A stretch of 64,000 nucleotides of DNA from Melitaea cinxia (taxonomy: Eukaryota > Arthropoda > Insecta > Lepidoptera > Nymphalidae), in the NCBI RefSeq assembly GCF_905220565.1, contig NC_059421.1:10001-74000 (forward strand), written 5' to 3'. This document shows, piece by piece, positions 30,204-41,547 of this stretch; position 1 is the stretch's first letter, and each line of letters opens with the position of its first letter. The notes beneath the pieces are model-generated. The model saw only the letters and a list, made by a program, of their open reading frames with translations. It made no database searches and was not told where the DNA came from. The position numbers and the translations under genes were made by a program.

Positions 30204-31532
30204 ATGGCTGCCCCCGCGGGGAAAAAAGATAAAACGAGCAAGAAGCTTCCATACCTGGGCTCCGACGTTCGAAGTGAGGCCAGCTTCCGCACAATTATCG
30301 AACAGCTTACTGAGACAATATGTCACGCTGTCCGTGAGGGAAAAAGCGTGACTTCGGTCAATAAGGACCTCATACAGTGCGCCGCCCAGGAGATTCGCGT
30401 GGCTTGCGAGACCTACCTCGAAATAAACATAGCAGAGCAAGAAAAATACGACCCAACATTCAACTCGCCCATGTGCTACAAAAATGTAGTCACCGATCTG
30501 ACACAATTAGTAAAAGACGAGGTCTCCAAGCTGCGCGAAGAGATCAAGGCCGAACACTCTGCGACTTCCAAAAATATTATTTCGACATATGCATCTATCG
30601 CCGGACGCCAAGCCCAGCCCAGGGACCTGCCTGGCCCTACCGCTCGACCTTCCCCGGCGGTCAAAGCCGCCTCTACCACACCGCCGAACACGAAACCAGC
30701 AATCGTCGTCGCCTCTAAAACTCCGGCCTCCTCCCGAGAGGAAACATTCAGAAACCTGAAATCTACAATATCCTTTCGCGAAACTAATTACGCTCCGGCC
30801 AAGGTAGCCCCACTATCTAAAAATAAACTTCGCATCGAGTTCGACACGGAGCGCGACCGCGACGATGCCCTGCAACGTATTAAAGCGGCTAACGACGCCA
30901 AAGTCTCCGCTGAGGTGGCTAGCCGCCTCAAGCCTATGATTATTCTGAAGGGTGTGTCCTGCGACGTCGCCGTTGAGGAGCTTACGGACATTATTATGCG
31001 ACAAAACCCCGAGCTTAGTGAATTCGACTCCTCATATATTAAATATAAATTTAAAAGGGATAACAGAAACCCATTACTCTACAACGCCGTTTTCATAACA
31101 CACCCTACAGCCTTCCGCACCTTACTGTCCCTCGATCGTGTGCGCGTTGATTATCAGCGTGTACACATCGAAGAATTCAGTCCCTTTTTACAGTGCCACA
31201 AGTGCCTGCAGTTCGGGCACACTGCCACCCACTGTAAGTCCTCTTCCACGCGGTGCGCGCACTGCGCGGAAGATGGACATATCCATAAAGAATGCCGACA
31301 CAACACCTCCGTCTCTGCCGACGGCTCAACTGTCGCAGAGGCCGGCACCTACAAATGCTTCAACTGTGTGTCTCATAATATGAAGTTTAATAACAAACAC
31401 CCTACAGAACACAAAGCCACCTCTACCACTTGCCCTATTGTGCGTTCCATGCGTAACAAGACAAGGCAAAACATAGACTACGGAACTGCTCCGACACCCT
31501 CACCGAACAGTGCGGCACGGGCAGCTCCGTAA
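30204..31532 (+). CDS. Gag-like ORF1 protein of the plus-strand element
   Basis: 442 residues from ATG (MAAPAGKKDK), preceded by a pyrimidine-rich leader. The middle holds RRM-like segments (LRIEFDTERDRDDALQRI and MIILKGVSCDVAVEELTD), as in jockey/I-type nucleic-acid-binding proteins. Zinc knuckles: C331-C334-H339-C344, C351-C354-H359-C364, and a looser third cluster beginning CFNC at 385. It is intact with no stops. No downstream partner ORF exists, so any mobility would depend on RT from a related element such as 40268-47848 or a parent of 59390-62828. Confidence 0.9.
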   Translation: MAAPAGKKDKTSKKLPYLGSDVRSEASFRTIIEQLTETICHAVREGKSVTSVNKDLIQCAAQEIRVACETYLEINIAEQEKYDPTFNSPMCYKNVVTDLTQLVKDEVSKLREEIKAEHSATSKNIISTYASIAGRQAQPRDLPGPTARPSPAVKAASTTPPNTKPAIVVASKTPASSREETFRNLKSTISFRETNYAPAKVAPLSKNKLRIEFDTERDRDDALQRIKAANDAKVSAEVASRLKPMIILKGVSCDVAVEELTDIIMRQNPELSEFDSSYIKYKFKRDNRNPLLYNAVFITHPTAFRTLLSLDRVRVDYQRVHIEEFSPFLQCHKCLQFGHTATHCKSSSTRCAHCAEDGHIHKECRHNTSVSADGSTVAEAGTYKCFNCVSHNMKFNNKHPTEHKATSTTCPIVRSMRNKTRQNIDYGTAPTPSPNSAARAAP

Positions 31533-32117
31533 GTTCTAAATTGTTCGTCTTGTCTTGCTTCTCATTCGTACACTTTACACACCACACTCTCTTCCCACGA
31601 ACTGCAGGTACCTGTTCACACTACTCCTTACCCATATATCGCTCAGACTCCTTTTACATTTATATATATTTCTATCCTTACTCTTACATATATATTATCC
31701 ATTTAGTTAACATTTATATACATAATTCCTTTACACTCATACAATCATAATAACCACTTTAACTCTATCTTTTACACTCACGCATAACACTCCACATACT
31801 TCGCTCAGCTCGGGATTTTTCCTACTCTTACTTACACTTCTCATTATTCTAACGCGGCGACGCTTCAGGACTCACCCACCAGGGCTTCGCGGGAGTGCTC
31901 CGAGTCGAACTTGACTGTAATTTAATCTATTATGTTTTACCTTGTCTTAAGATTAATAACTTATGTTATGATTGTTGTTCTTCATTTTTATTTTTATTTT
32001 TATTACCTCTTTTTGATTTTTATTCTACTTTGCCAATACTATATAAGATATATTAATATATAATAGTTTTTAAGATTAATTTTGTTCTTTAAGATTACTT
32101 AATATATTATCTATATT

Positions 32118-32122
<5 letters not shown>

Positions 32123-32171
<49 letters not shown>

Positions 32172-32224
32172 TCTGTAAATCAATAAAAAACATAAATGTA
32201 TAATCAAAAAAAGATCAATATACT

Positions 32225-32271
<47 letters not shown>
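32123..32271 (+). repeat. Two internal poly(A) tracts (about 46 and 43 nt)
   Basis: Long pure A runs at 32123-32168 and 32229-32271 are separated by 60 nt of A/T-rich sequence, about 450 nt upstream of the true tail. They could be expanded A-runs or relics of earlier 3' ends onto which new 3' sequence was joined. Confidence 0.8.
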
Positions 32272-32273
<2 letters not shown>

Positions 32274-32466
32274 ATATATACTTTACTACCTTAGCTTAAG
32301 TTCATTTTGTTTATAATCTCCATCTTTTGTATATCTCATTTTATAATCACTTGTTAATTCATCATTTCATCACTTCGGGCCGGGCGTAAGGGTTCGGTAA
32401 TTCGGAATTGTAATATGGCCTTAACCCTTTGCCCACTCAGCCCACTCATCATCATCTCCATCATTC

Positions 32467-32540
32467 GCGCTGCATGGTCTGTAGGGGATTGAACAATTGT
32501 ATCAAATCGCAAGTTCTGCCCCCCTGCACCCATGCAGCGC
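32467..32540 (+). promoter_or_regulatory. 3' UTR stem-loop with conserved loop
   Basis: GCGCTGCATGG (32467-32477) pairs with CCATGCAGCGC (32530-32540). Further inside, TGTAGGGG pairs with CCCCTGCA and GAAC with GTTC, leaving the 18-nt loop AATTGTATCAAATCGCAA (32495-32512). The element at 59390-62828 presents the same loop on an unrelated stem. Confidence 0.85.
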
Positions 32541-32742
32541 TCCATTTCAAGTCTCCACTGGGGCTACAACTTACTTATTTAATTTGTCTATTATCATCGA
32601 TTTTTTATACAATTATCAAGACTACTTCTATTACTGGCCGGAGCGTATTCATCTTACTCACTTATTACTATGTCTCATGTCACTCATCCTCGAAATAAAG
32701 AACCCAATTGTTTACCAACTTATTTAAAAAAAAAAAAAAAAA

Positions 32743-32744
<2 letters not shown>
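32743..32744. repeat. Two-nucleotide telomeric remnant (CC) between two elements
   Basis: The plus-strand poly(A) and the next minus-strand poly(T) are separated only by CC, the minimum left when both elements use their usual positions within one repeat. Confidence 0.85.
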
Positions 32745-32773
<29 letters not shown>

Positions 32774-35674
32774 CGCTGGAAAATGCATTTACGCACCCCC
32801 GTCACCCGAAGGCGACGGAAGTCTGAGACTCCCGGCGGGGAGTGCAATGCCGGACTACTCAGTAAAAACCAGCGGTGCCCTCGTCGTCCTGGTGGGGCGC
32901 CACGGGACCACTAAAAGTATTCGCCATGACGCCCCGGACGGTGGGCCTGCCTGCGGGTGCAGGGCAGGCCGCCTCCGGTTGTAGAGCGCTCCCGGGCACC
33001 GAGAGCGCTCCCTCATCGCCGCAGGGAGAAGAGGGGCACGCGGAGCGCCCCCGCGCCGAGCCCGATGCAGAGGACGGAGGATCGCGCCGCCACGCCTCCC
33101 CCCCCCCCGCACGACACCCGCCGCGGAAGCACCCCGCGCGCCCCCCTCCCACCCGCGACTTGCGGGGAGGAGAGGGGCGCGCGGAGCGCCCCCGCGCCAA
33201 GCACGATGCGGAGGGAGGGGGAGCGACCCAGCGACGCCTCCCCCCCCGCACCGCGCCCGCCACGAGGGCGCCCCGCGCGCCCCCCTCCCCCCCGCGACTT
33301 GCGAGGAGGAGAGGGGCGCCGGCTGCGCCCCCGCGTCAAGCACGCTGCGGAGGGTGGAGGAGCGCGTAGCGACGCCTCCTCCGTCCCGCCGTTCGCCTCC
33401 TTCGTAGCGCGTCGGCGTGAGCGTCGGCTTCGCGCTCACGCTCCGCAGCCTCCTTCAGCGAAATAACTTCTTCGCAGAAGGAGGCCACGGCCGACCAGGA
33501 CCTCGCGCTGCCGAGCATGGAGCGGACCACGCTCGACAGCGCGAGGTCTCCGCCGATGACCGCCACGAGGGCCCTCCGCTGAGGGTCCCAGGCGGTGCAC
33601 TCTTCTAGCGTGTGGCGCGCCGTGTCAATCGGAGCACCACACTCGTGACAGGCAGGGGTGGCTTCCCTCCTCGCGATCTGGTGCAGGTACTTACCAAAGC
33701 AACCATGCCCGGTAAGCACCTGCGTCAGGCGGAAGGTCAGCACCCCGTGCCGCCTTTGGACCCAGCGACTTAAATGTGGACGTATCGCGTCCACCGTCAC
33801 CGTGCCCGCCGCCGGAGACCCCAGGCTCTCCTCCCACTTGATCATCAGGGCCCTTTGAGCTTGAGCCCTGATGTCCATCGCTCGGTCCGTACTACGGACC
33901 TGCCCTTCTCCAGCTCTGAGGCTCGACTTTGCCGCGTACACTCTCGCGAGCATCTCCGCCTGGAGTTCCCAGGGCGGATCGCCCGCGAGGAGCGTGGCCG
34001 CCGTCCACGACACCGTACGGTATCCCCGTATCGCTCTCACCGCTATGGCCCTCTGGGGTCTCCGCAGGAGGGCCTTGTTGTCGCGAGACGCGAGAGCGTC
34101 GGTGAACACGGGGGCACCGTACAGTGCCATGCTGCGAACTATGCCGACGTATAGACGTCGGCATGGCGAGTCCGGGCCGCCTACGTTGGGCAGAAGTCTG
34201 CCCAGCGCGGCGGCGGCTTTCTCGAGCCTCGGAGCGAGCTCTCTAAAGTGCGGACCGAAGCTCCACCGGCCGTCCAGGGTTAGGCCGAGATATTTCATCT
34301 GGGCCTTGACGGCGATCTCCACCCCCTGGACGACCACACGCGCACCTCGGGGGGGGCCTCTTCGTGGGCCGTGGAAGAGGAGGGCCTCCGTCTTCGACAA
34401 GGAGACCCTCAGGCCCAGTGCCTCGATGCGGCCGATCGCTATCGACGCGCCGGTTCGCGCCAGACCGGCCGCCTCTTCGAAGCTGCCGCCCCGGGCCGTC
34501 AGCAGAGTGTCGTCCGCGTAGCAGATGACGCTGAGCCCGGGCGGCAGTGGCGTCCGCAGCAACCAGTCGAAGCCGACGTTCCACAGGGTCGGTCCGAGGA
34601 CGGAGCCCTGCGGAACGCCGCACTCGACGCGACGGCGATACAGTCGGCCGTCGCCCCCCTCCCATAAGACCTCTCTCTCGCGGAGGTACGCCTCCAGCAG
34701 ACTCTGGAGATATGGAGGCACGTCCTGATACTTCAGTGCCTCCACAATCGTCTCGACAGGAATGCTGTTGAAGGCGTTCGACACGTCCAGCGAGATGGCC
34801 AGGAGAACGTCTCCGCTGGCCACCACCTCCGCGGAGAGGGACCTAAGGGCGTTCAGAGCGTCCAGGGTGGAGCGGCCCGCCCTGAACCCGTACTGAGCGT
34901 TCGACAGACCCGGCCCCGACTCGTCGAGGTGCCGGACGAGACGGTCCGCGAGAATCTTCTCGAAGAGCTTGGCCGTCTCGTCCAGCAGCACGATCGGCCT
35001 GTACGCGGAGGGAGAGTCGACAGGTCGGCCCTCCTTACGTATCAGGCACAACCGGCCCGTCTTCCACGGCTTCGGGAACTGCCCGGAAGCTAGGCACTTG
35101 TCGAACAGTCCCCGAAGTTCTCCTCTCAGGTGTTCCAGGGCGATATACAATACTCGCCCCGGAACACCATCCGGCCCCGGCGCCGTCTTCTTGGCCCTGA
35201 GACGCTCGAGGGCCGTGTCCATCTCCCCCTCCGAGATGCCGGGTGGGGAGGGCGGGTCGAACTCGGTCCGAGAAGACGGCGACGGCGTCGCCATCGTCGG
35301 GGGAACATGTGCGGGACGGTGCGGAAACAGTTCCGACACCGTCCGCCAGAGGAGATCTGGCGGCATCGTTTCCGTCACAGGGGCGCCCTGCGCGCGAAGC
35401 TTGCTTCGCGCAGCGCGATAGGGACGGCCCCATGGATCTCGGTTTAGACCCGCCAGCAGCTCCTTCCAGGCGGCGTCCTTCCCTCGGCTGATGGCGTGCT
35501 GCAGGGCCTGCTTTGCCGTGCGGTATGCATCCCGCAGCTCCGCCTCCAGAGCCGGATCCCTGGCGCTGCGCCTCCGACAGCGTTGATACGCCCGGCGGGC
35601 GGTCATGCTGGCCGCACGAAGCTCCGCTATTTCGGGCGACCACCAGTACACCGCCCGCCGTCCTAGCGGGCGGC
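32745..35674 (-). mobile_element. SART-like LINE, family 2, copy 2 (5'-truncated within ORF2)
   Basis: Poly(T) at 32745-32772, 3' UTR with the 137-140-bp tandem units 32773-33335, then ORF2 sequence up to 35674, where it meets AACCTAACC. The endonuclease region, ORF1, 5' UTR and terminal hairpin are missing. This is the typical 5' truncation of incomplete reverse transcription. The telomeric phase at the truncated end is the same as in full-length copies. Confidence 0.93.
33336..35674 (-). pseudogene. Family 2 ORF2 fragment: RT and zinc finger without endonuclease
   Basis: The frame is open from the truncation point (codons for RPLGRRAVYWWSPEI) to the normal stop. It retains APGPDGVPG, AYRPIVLLDE, YGFRAGRST, SLDVSNAFNS, CGVPQGS, YADD, KYLGLTLDG and the CX2CX8HX4C finger. 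The catalytic RT residues survive, but there is no endonuclease, initiation codon context or promoter, so expression is unlikely. It is very close to 22241-25429. Confidence 0.93.
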
Positions 35675-35703
35675 AACCTAACCTAACCTAACCTAACCTA
35701 ACC
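35675..35703. repeat. Telomeric (CCTAA)n array
   Basis: About five CCTAA units. Confidence 0.97.
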
Positions 35704-37324
35704 TTTTTTTTTTTTTTTTTTTTTAACGTGGGGAAAATCCGTCATGGACACCCTCCGGTAGGGGGGGCTCGGAGGGGATTCAGACTCTTACTGAATAAAA
35801 ACCGCCACGTGTGTTCTGCCGTGCGCCTATGTGGCGGGGTCACAAGGACGCTGTCAGCTCTTTCGCAACCCCGCCGGCGCTTGCCCTTTCGGGCCCACCA
35901 CGGTGCAAGCACCTCGGAGGACGCACTCGAACACGAAGCGCGCCCTCCCCTCCTTGGGGGACCGTGCAAGTCGGACGACGGATCCCCCGACCCATCGCCC
36001 GCGTGGCCCCCCCCCGCGGGCAGGGGGACACCCCCAGCCCGCATCGCGCCTGTGGGTACAATCCCGCGCCGCCCCGGCGCCCCAGGCCTAGCCCGGCGCC
36101 TCGGCTCGCCAGGCACCTAGCCCGGGGCGGACAATGTCAGCCCGACGAAGCCGACAAAGGCCAGGGTGGCCGCAGTCAAGGCCCTCTAGCCGACCGCAGC
36201 CTCGGCGCGAGAGAGTGCCCCCGCACGCCTTAGGGCGGGCGAGCGAACCCGCCCACCCCACTCCCCGCACCGCGTCGCAGTGCCATACCCTCACCGACGG
36301 CAACCTACGTGCCACCCCGCACCGCGCACGACCTCCGAACTGAAAGACGGGCTTTCCGGGCCCCCTTCTCGGAGCGAGGAACGAGTCGGCAAGACCGTCA
36401 GTCCGCAAGACCCGCCCCCGGTGATCCAAGTCCGAGACCCGTCCCGTCCCGGGCCGAAAGACGAGCCGCAGACCCCCATAAGTCCTCAAACCCGCCCCCG
36501 GTGATCCGGGACCGAGACCCGACCCCGGCCCCGGAGTTAATCCAGGACCGAGACCCGCCCCTGGAGCGGAAGACAACGTTTCCGGTGATCCAGGACCAGC
36601 CCAGAGGACCTTCCCTTCCTTAGGAGCGTGCCCAACGGCCTCGACACCCCTATGCGCTTTCGCGCCTCCCGGAGCGCGACCCAAAGGCCCCGGCACTCCA
36701 AACGCGCCTACGCACGTCCTCCCCGCGCCGCGTCGCAGCGCCAAACCCTCACCGACGGCAACCTACGTGCCATCCCGCACCGCGCACGACCTCTGAACCG
36801 AAAGACGGGCTTACTGAGCCCCATTCTCGGAGCGAGGAACGAGTCGGCAAGACCGTCAGTCCGCAAGACCCGCCCCCGGTGATCCGAGTCCGAGACCCGT
36901 CCCGTCCCTGGCCGAAAGACGAGTCGCAGACCCCCATAAGTCCGCAAACCCGCCCCCGGTGATCTGGAACCGAGACCCGACCCCGGCCCCGGAGTTAATC
37001 CAGGACCGAGACCCGCCCCTGGAGCGAAAGACAACGCTTCCGGTGATCCAGGACCAGCCCAGAGGACCTTCCCTTCCCTAGGAGCGCGCCACACGGCCTC
37101 GACACCCCTATGCGCTTTCGCGCCTCCCGAAGCGCGACCCAAAGGCCCCGGCACTTCAATGCGCTTTCGCGCCCTCCCCCCTGGTTTTGGTCCGCGGGGG
37201 TCCGAGGACCCCTACCGCCCGCGTCTCGCTGTAACGCAGGCGGCACTCCCCTATCCGCCACCCGGGGACGCGCCCAGGTAGAAGACCAGGAACTCCTCCC
37301 AGACCTAGGTCTGGGGCCTGGGAA
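35704..37324 (-). mobile_element. Non-autonomous telomeric retroelement, 1.6-kb class, copy 3
   Basis: Poly(T) at 35704-35724, body 35725-37324. It has a family-1-type 3' UTR, a 458-bp tandem duplication (about 36266-37181) and the perfect palindrome at 37298-37315. No recognisable protein is encoded. Confidence 0.85.
36266..37181. repeat. Tandem duplication, two units of about 458 bp
   Basis: CTCACCGACGGCAACCTACG recurs at 36290 and 36748 with flanking homology. Confidence 0.83.
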
Positions 37325-37436
37325 CCTAACCTAACCTAACCTAACCTAACCTAACCTAACCTAACCTAACCTAACCTAACCTAACCTAACCTAACCTAAC
37401 CTAACCTAACCTAACCTAACCTAACCTAACCTAACC
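37325..37436. repeat. Telomeric (CCTAA)n array
   Basis: Over 20 perfect CCTAA units. Confidence 0.98.
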
Positions 37437-38782
37437 TTTTTTTTTTTTTTTTTTATTACGCTGGAAAATGCATTTACGCACCCCCGCCACCCGAAGGCGA
37501 CGGAAGTCTGAGACTCCCGGCGGAAAGTGCAATGCCGGACTACTCAGTAAAAACCAGCGGTGCCCTCGTCGTCCTAGTGGGGCGCCACGGTACCACTAAT
37601 AAGTATTGTCCGTGACGCCCCGGACGGTGGGCCAGCCTGCGGGTGCAGGACAGGCCGCCTCCGATTGTAGAGCGCTCCCAGGCACCGAGAGCGCTCCCAC
37701 GTCTCGCGCGTGCGGTCTCAAGCCGGCCGAAGCTCTTACTGTCCCTCCAGCCGGCTACCCCACGCAGGGGACGCTCAACCAGACCAGTCTACCGTCTGCA
37801 GAATGGGGACACATGTCCAGGAGCGTCCCCTCTCCAAGCCAGGCAGGCCTGACCTCCAACGCCGGAAAATAGCGTTGGGGGCCAGGACCGCCCGTCCTCC
37901 AACGCCGGATCGCACCGAGCAACCGAGCAAGCTCCAGGGAGCCCAGCGCGACCCCGCAACTACCCCACGGGTCCGCCGGACTGCACTGATAACCGAGCTA
38001 AAAGCTCCAGGGAGCCAGCACAGCCCGGCCCTCACGCATCCGGTCTGCCGGATTGCACCAGCAACCGAGCAAAGCTCCAGGGAGCCAGCACAACCCGGCC
38101 AGCACACCGCGCCCCTGCGCTACAGGACGGGCGAGCCAGGCCCCCCGGACCCACCCGTCCTGCCCCTCCCGGCTAGGCGAAAGCCTCACCTCCAACGCCG
38201 GATCGCACCGAACAACCGAGCAAGCTCCAGGGAGCCCAGCGCGACCCGGCAACTACCCCACGGGTCCGCCGAACTGCACCGACAACCGAGCCAAAGCTCC
38301 AGGGAGCCAGCACAGCCCGGCCCTCACGCATCCGGTCTGCCAGATTGCACCAGCAACCGAGCAAAGCTCCAGGGAGCCAGTACAACCCAGCCAGCACACC
38401 GCACACCGCGCCTTAGCGCTACAGGGCGGGCGAGCCCACGGCTAACCCGCCCGCCCCGTCCACCGTGTGGGGGAAGGAAAAAAACCCGCCCCCACGTCTC
38501 CGCGCCGTCTCAGCGCCACGCACACCTCCGCGCCTCCGCGCCAACACACCCGCGCTCACAGGACCAGAACGGCACCCGAGTGCCGCTCTGGTCCCGGTAG
38601 CGCCTCGTCTGGTTTTGGTCCGCGGGGGTCCGAAGACCCCTACCGCCCGCAGTCGTGAAACCGCAGGCGGCACTCCCCTATCCGCCACCGGGGGACGCGC
38701 CCAGTAGAAGTCCAGCAACTCCTCCCCTTGGAGCCCAGGTCCCAGACCTAAGTCTGGGGCCTGGGCTCCAAAGGCCTGGGAA
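37437..38782 (-). mobile_element. Non-autonomous telomeric retroelement, family-2/3-type 3' end, copy 3
   Basis: Poly(T) at 37437-37454 with an ATTA interruption, body to 38782. The 3' UTR contains 'cctagtggggcgccacggta' and 'ccactaataagtattgtccg', matching the right-edge element at 62879 better than family 2. The interior has the AACCGAGCAAGCTCCAGGG tandem repeats (about 37900-38400); the 5' end has the long terminal hairpin (38730-38769). No protein is encoded. Confidence 0.85.
37900..38400. repeat. Degenerate tandem repeat, about 70-bp period
   Basis: Alternating 'CGGACTGCACTGATAACCGAG' and 'CGGATTGCACCAGCAACCGAG' type units followed by 'CTCCAGGGAGCC'. Confidence 0.7.
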
Positions 38783-38787
38783 CCTAA

Positions 38788-38789
<2 letters not shown>
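38783..38789. repeat. Seven-base telomeric remnant CCTAACC
   Basis: The only spacer between two sister elements of the same class. Confidence 0.92.
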
Positions 38790-38820
<31 letters not shown>

Positions 38821-40140
38821 GCTGGAAAATGCATTTACGCACCCCCGCCACCCGAAGGCGACGGAAGTCTGAGACTCCCGGCGGAAAGTGCAATGCCGGA
38901 CTACTCAGTAAAAACCAGCGGTGCCCTCGTCGTCCTAGTGGGGCGCCACGGTACCACTAATAAGTATTGTCCGTGACGCCCCGGACGGTGGGCCAGCCTG
39001 CGGGTGCAGGACAGGCCGCCTCCGATTGTAGAGCGCTCCCAGGCACCGAGAGCGCTCCCACGTCTCGCGCGTGCGGTCTCAAGCCGGCCGAAGGTCTTAC
39101 TGTCCCTCCAGCCGGCCACCCCACGCAGGGGACGCTCAACCAGACCAGTCTACCGTCTGCAGAATGGGGACACATGTCCAGGAGCGTCCCCTCTCCAAGC
39201 CAGGCAGGCCTGACCTCCAACGCCGGAAAATAGCGTTGGGGGCCAGGACCGCCCGTCCTCCAACGCCGGATCGCACCGAGCAACCTAGTTGTATTCCAGG
39301 GTGCGCAGCGCGACCCCGCAACTACCCCACGGGTCCGCCGGACTGCACTGATAACCGAGCTAAAAGCTCCAGGGAGCCAGCACAGCCCGGCCCTCACGCA
39401 TCCGGTCTGCCGGATTGCACCAGCAACCGAGCAAAGCTCCAGGGAGCCAGCACAACCCGGCCAGCACACCGCGCCCCTGCGCTACAGAACGGGCGAGCCA
39501 GGCCCCCCGGACCCACCCGTCCTGCCCCTCCCGGCTAGGCAAAAGCCTCACCTCCAACGCCGGATCGCACCGAGCAACCGAGCAAGCTCCAGGGAGCCCA
39601 GCGCGACCCCGCAACTACCCCACGGGTCCGCCGGACTGCACTGATAACCGAGCTAAAAGCTCCAGGGAGCCAGCACAGCCCGGCCCTCACGCAACTGGTC
39701 TGCCGGATTGCACCAGCAACCGAGCAAGCTCCAGGGAGCCAGTACAACCCAGCCAGCACACCGCACACCGCGCCTTTGCGCTACAGGGCGGGCGAGCCCA
39801 CGGCTAACCCGCCCACCCCGTCCACCGTGTGGGGGAAGGAAAAACCCGCCCCCACGTCTCCGCGCCATCTCAGCGCCACACACACAGCCGCACCTCCGTG
39901 CCAACACACCTGCGCTCACAGGTCCACTCTGATAACCAGAGTGGTACCCGGAGCGCATCGTCTGGTTTTGGTCCACGGGGGTCCGAGGACCCCGACCGCC
40001 CGCAGTCGTGAAACCGCAGGCGGCTTCCCCTATCCGCCACCCGGGGGACGCGCCCAGTAGAAGTCCAGCAACTCCTCCCCTTGGAGCCCAGGTCCCAGAC
40101 CTAAGTCTGAGGCCTGGGCTCCAAAGGCCTGGGCTGGGAA
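38790..40140 (-). mobile_element. Non-autonomous telomeric retroelement, family-2/3-type 3' end, copy 4
   Basis: Poly(T) at 38790-38818, body 38819-40140. It is nearly identical to the neighbouring copy at 37458-38782 in the 3' UTR, with different tandem-repeat content (about 39270-39760). Terminal hairpin at 40083-40122 with a G-to-A change in the inner stem region; the junction has an extra GGGCT. No protein is encoded. Confidence 0.85.
39270..39760. repeat. Degenerate tandem repeat, about 70-bp period
   Basis: Same unit family as 37900-38400. The first unit carries a diverged 'AACCTAGTTGTATTCCAGGG' segment. Confidence 0.68.
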
Positions 40141-40267
40141 CCTAACCTAACCTAACCTAACCTAACCTAACCTAACCTAACCTAACCTAACCTAACCTAA
40201 CCTAACCTAACCTAACCTAACCTAACCTAACCTAACCTAACCTAACCTAACCTAACCTAACCTAACC
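40141..40267. repeat. Telomeric (CCTAA)n array
   Basis: About 25 perfect units, the longest array in the window, between the 5' ends of oppositely oriented elements. Confidence 0.98.
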
Positions 40268-41547
40268 CGAGTAGCGCCCCGCCCGCCACCGAGAACGGTC
40301 GATTTTACACGTGCTCCGCTAATTTTAAAGTTTCAAAAATCAATTAAAGTGGTTTTTTCTCATCGTACTGCCAAGTAATAGGCATCAAAAGTTGCGTCTC
40401 GGCGCGCCCCATCTGTTGGTGCAATTTGTTTTTCCGGAAAATTTCAATAACTAACGGAAAAAGTGAAAAAACAGTGAAAATTAACATAAACGGGTAAAAA
40501 CCGCAAAAAGATAACTTTGTGAAAGTAATAAAACTGTGATTTTTGAACAATTCGTGACGTTCTATATGTTAAAAGTTGTGTCGATCTGTGTTTTAAACAG
40601 CTGCATAAACAGTTTAGTGAAAAACAATAAATTTAAAAACTTATAAGTGTAAAACTCCAAATTAACCACCACCAAAAGTTTGTAACGTGAACGCCGCGTA
40701 AACTAAAGCGACGACCTAGTGATTTTTATTTACCATCAGAAAGGTCTTATTAAGGCCTTTCACTGGACACCTGTTTTGGATTTTTCTCGCGCTCGAGCGC
40801 TGAGAAATAACCAAAAAAACAGGTACCACGTTTTCACGTGCTCCTACTTCCCGAGGTGCGAGGGGGACGTGCGATACACCAAACGACGCGGCGCGGCGAG
40901 GCAGTTGCAACGGCGCTTTCAGCACTTCAAATAGATAAGTACTTCCGAAGATATTCAATTTTGAAAATTTCGTCGTTTTTCAATTAAATTTTATTCAAAA
41001 AGTAAAGCGACGACCCCCCCAAAATTTTATTAAATATAAATTGTCTTAATTAGGCCTAAGTACATACAAAATTTCAGAATTTTTGGATAAGTAGTTTTTG
41101 AATTATTAATTTTTGAAGTTTAGGGTGAGCACGAGGGGGTGCTCCCCGCGGTTGGATATCGTCGGAAGTAGTTTCATAAGGTAGAAATAAGTGTAAATAG
41201 TAGCCCTAATTTTTTGCAGATTTTTCATACCATTTTTTACAAATTTTTTATTAATTTAAGCGTTAAAATTGTAGTTTTTTCACCCCCAAAAATCGGGGGT
41301 TGGTTTTAAAATTTTATTTTTAGTATATTTGTGTAGACCTTAAAAAGACCTTTAATTTGACACCAAACACGGGTTGTTTCGGGCAACGGGGGCCGAAATA
41401 AGTAATCTTAAATTTCTTGGCGGCCATATTGGTCGCCATTTTGGAAAACTTTAAACGGTCATAACTCCGGTGATATTGATCACATTGACTCGGGGTTTTC
41501 GACGGAGTCACTGTCAAGTTGGGACCTGTGGCTGGAGATAATAAGCG

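Larger units (their letters stand above)
28027..32742 (+). mobile_element. Plus-strand AT-rich telomeric retroelement, Gag-only
   Basis: It starts immediately after CCTAACC and ends in poly(A) 32726-32742 followed by CC, in the same orientation and phase as 40268-47848. The 5' UTR (28027-30203) is about 2.2 kb, rich in poly(C) and A/T runs. One ORF (30204-31532) encodes a Gag-like protein. The remaining 1.2 kb (31533-32742) has no RT or endonuclease frame. Two internal poly(A) tracts lie at 32123-32168 and 32229-32271. The 5' UTR shares CATCAAAAGTTGCG (28128) and CTAAAGCGACGACC (28459) with 40268-47848; the 3' UTR shares a loop motif with 59390-62828. Confidence 0.85.
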
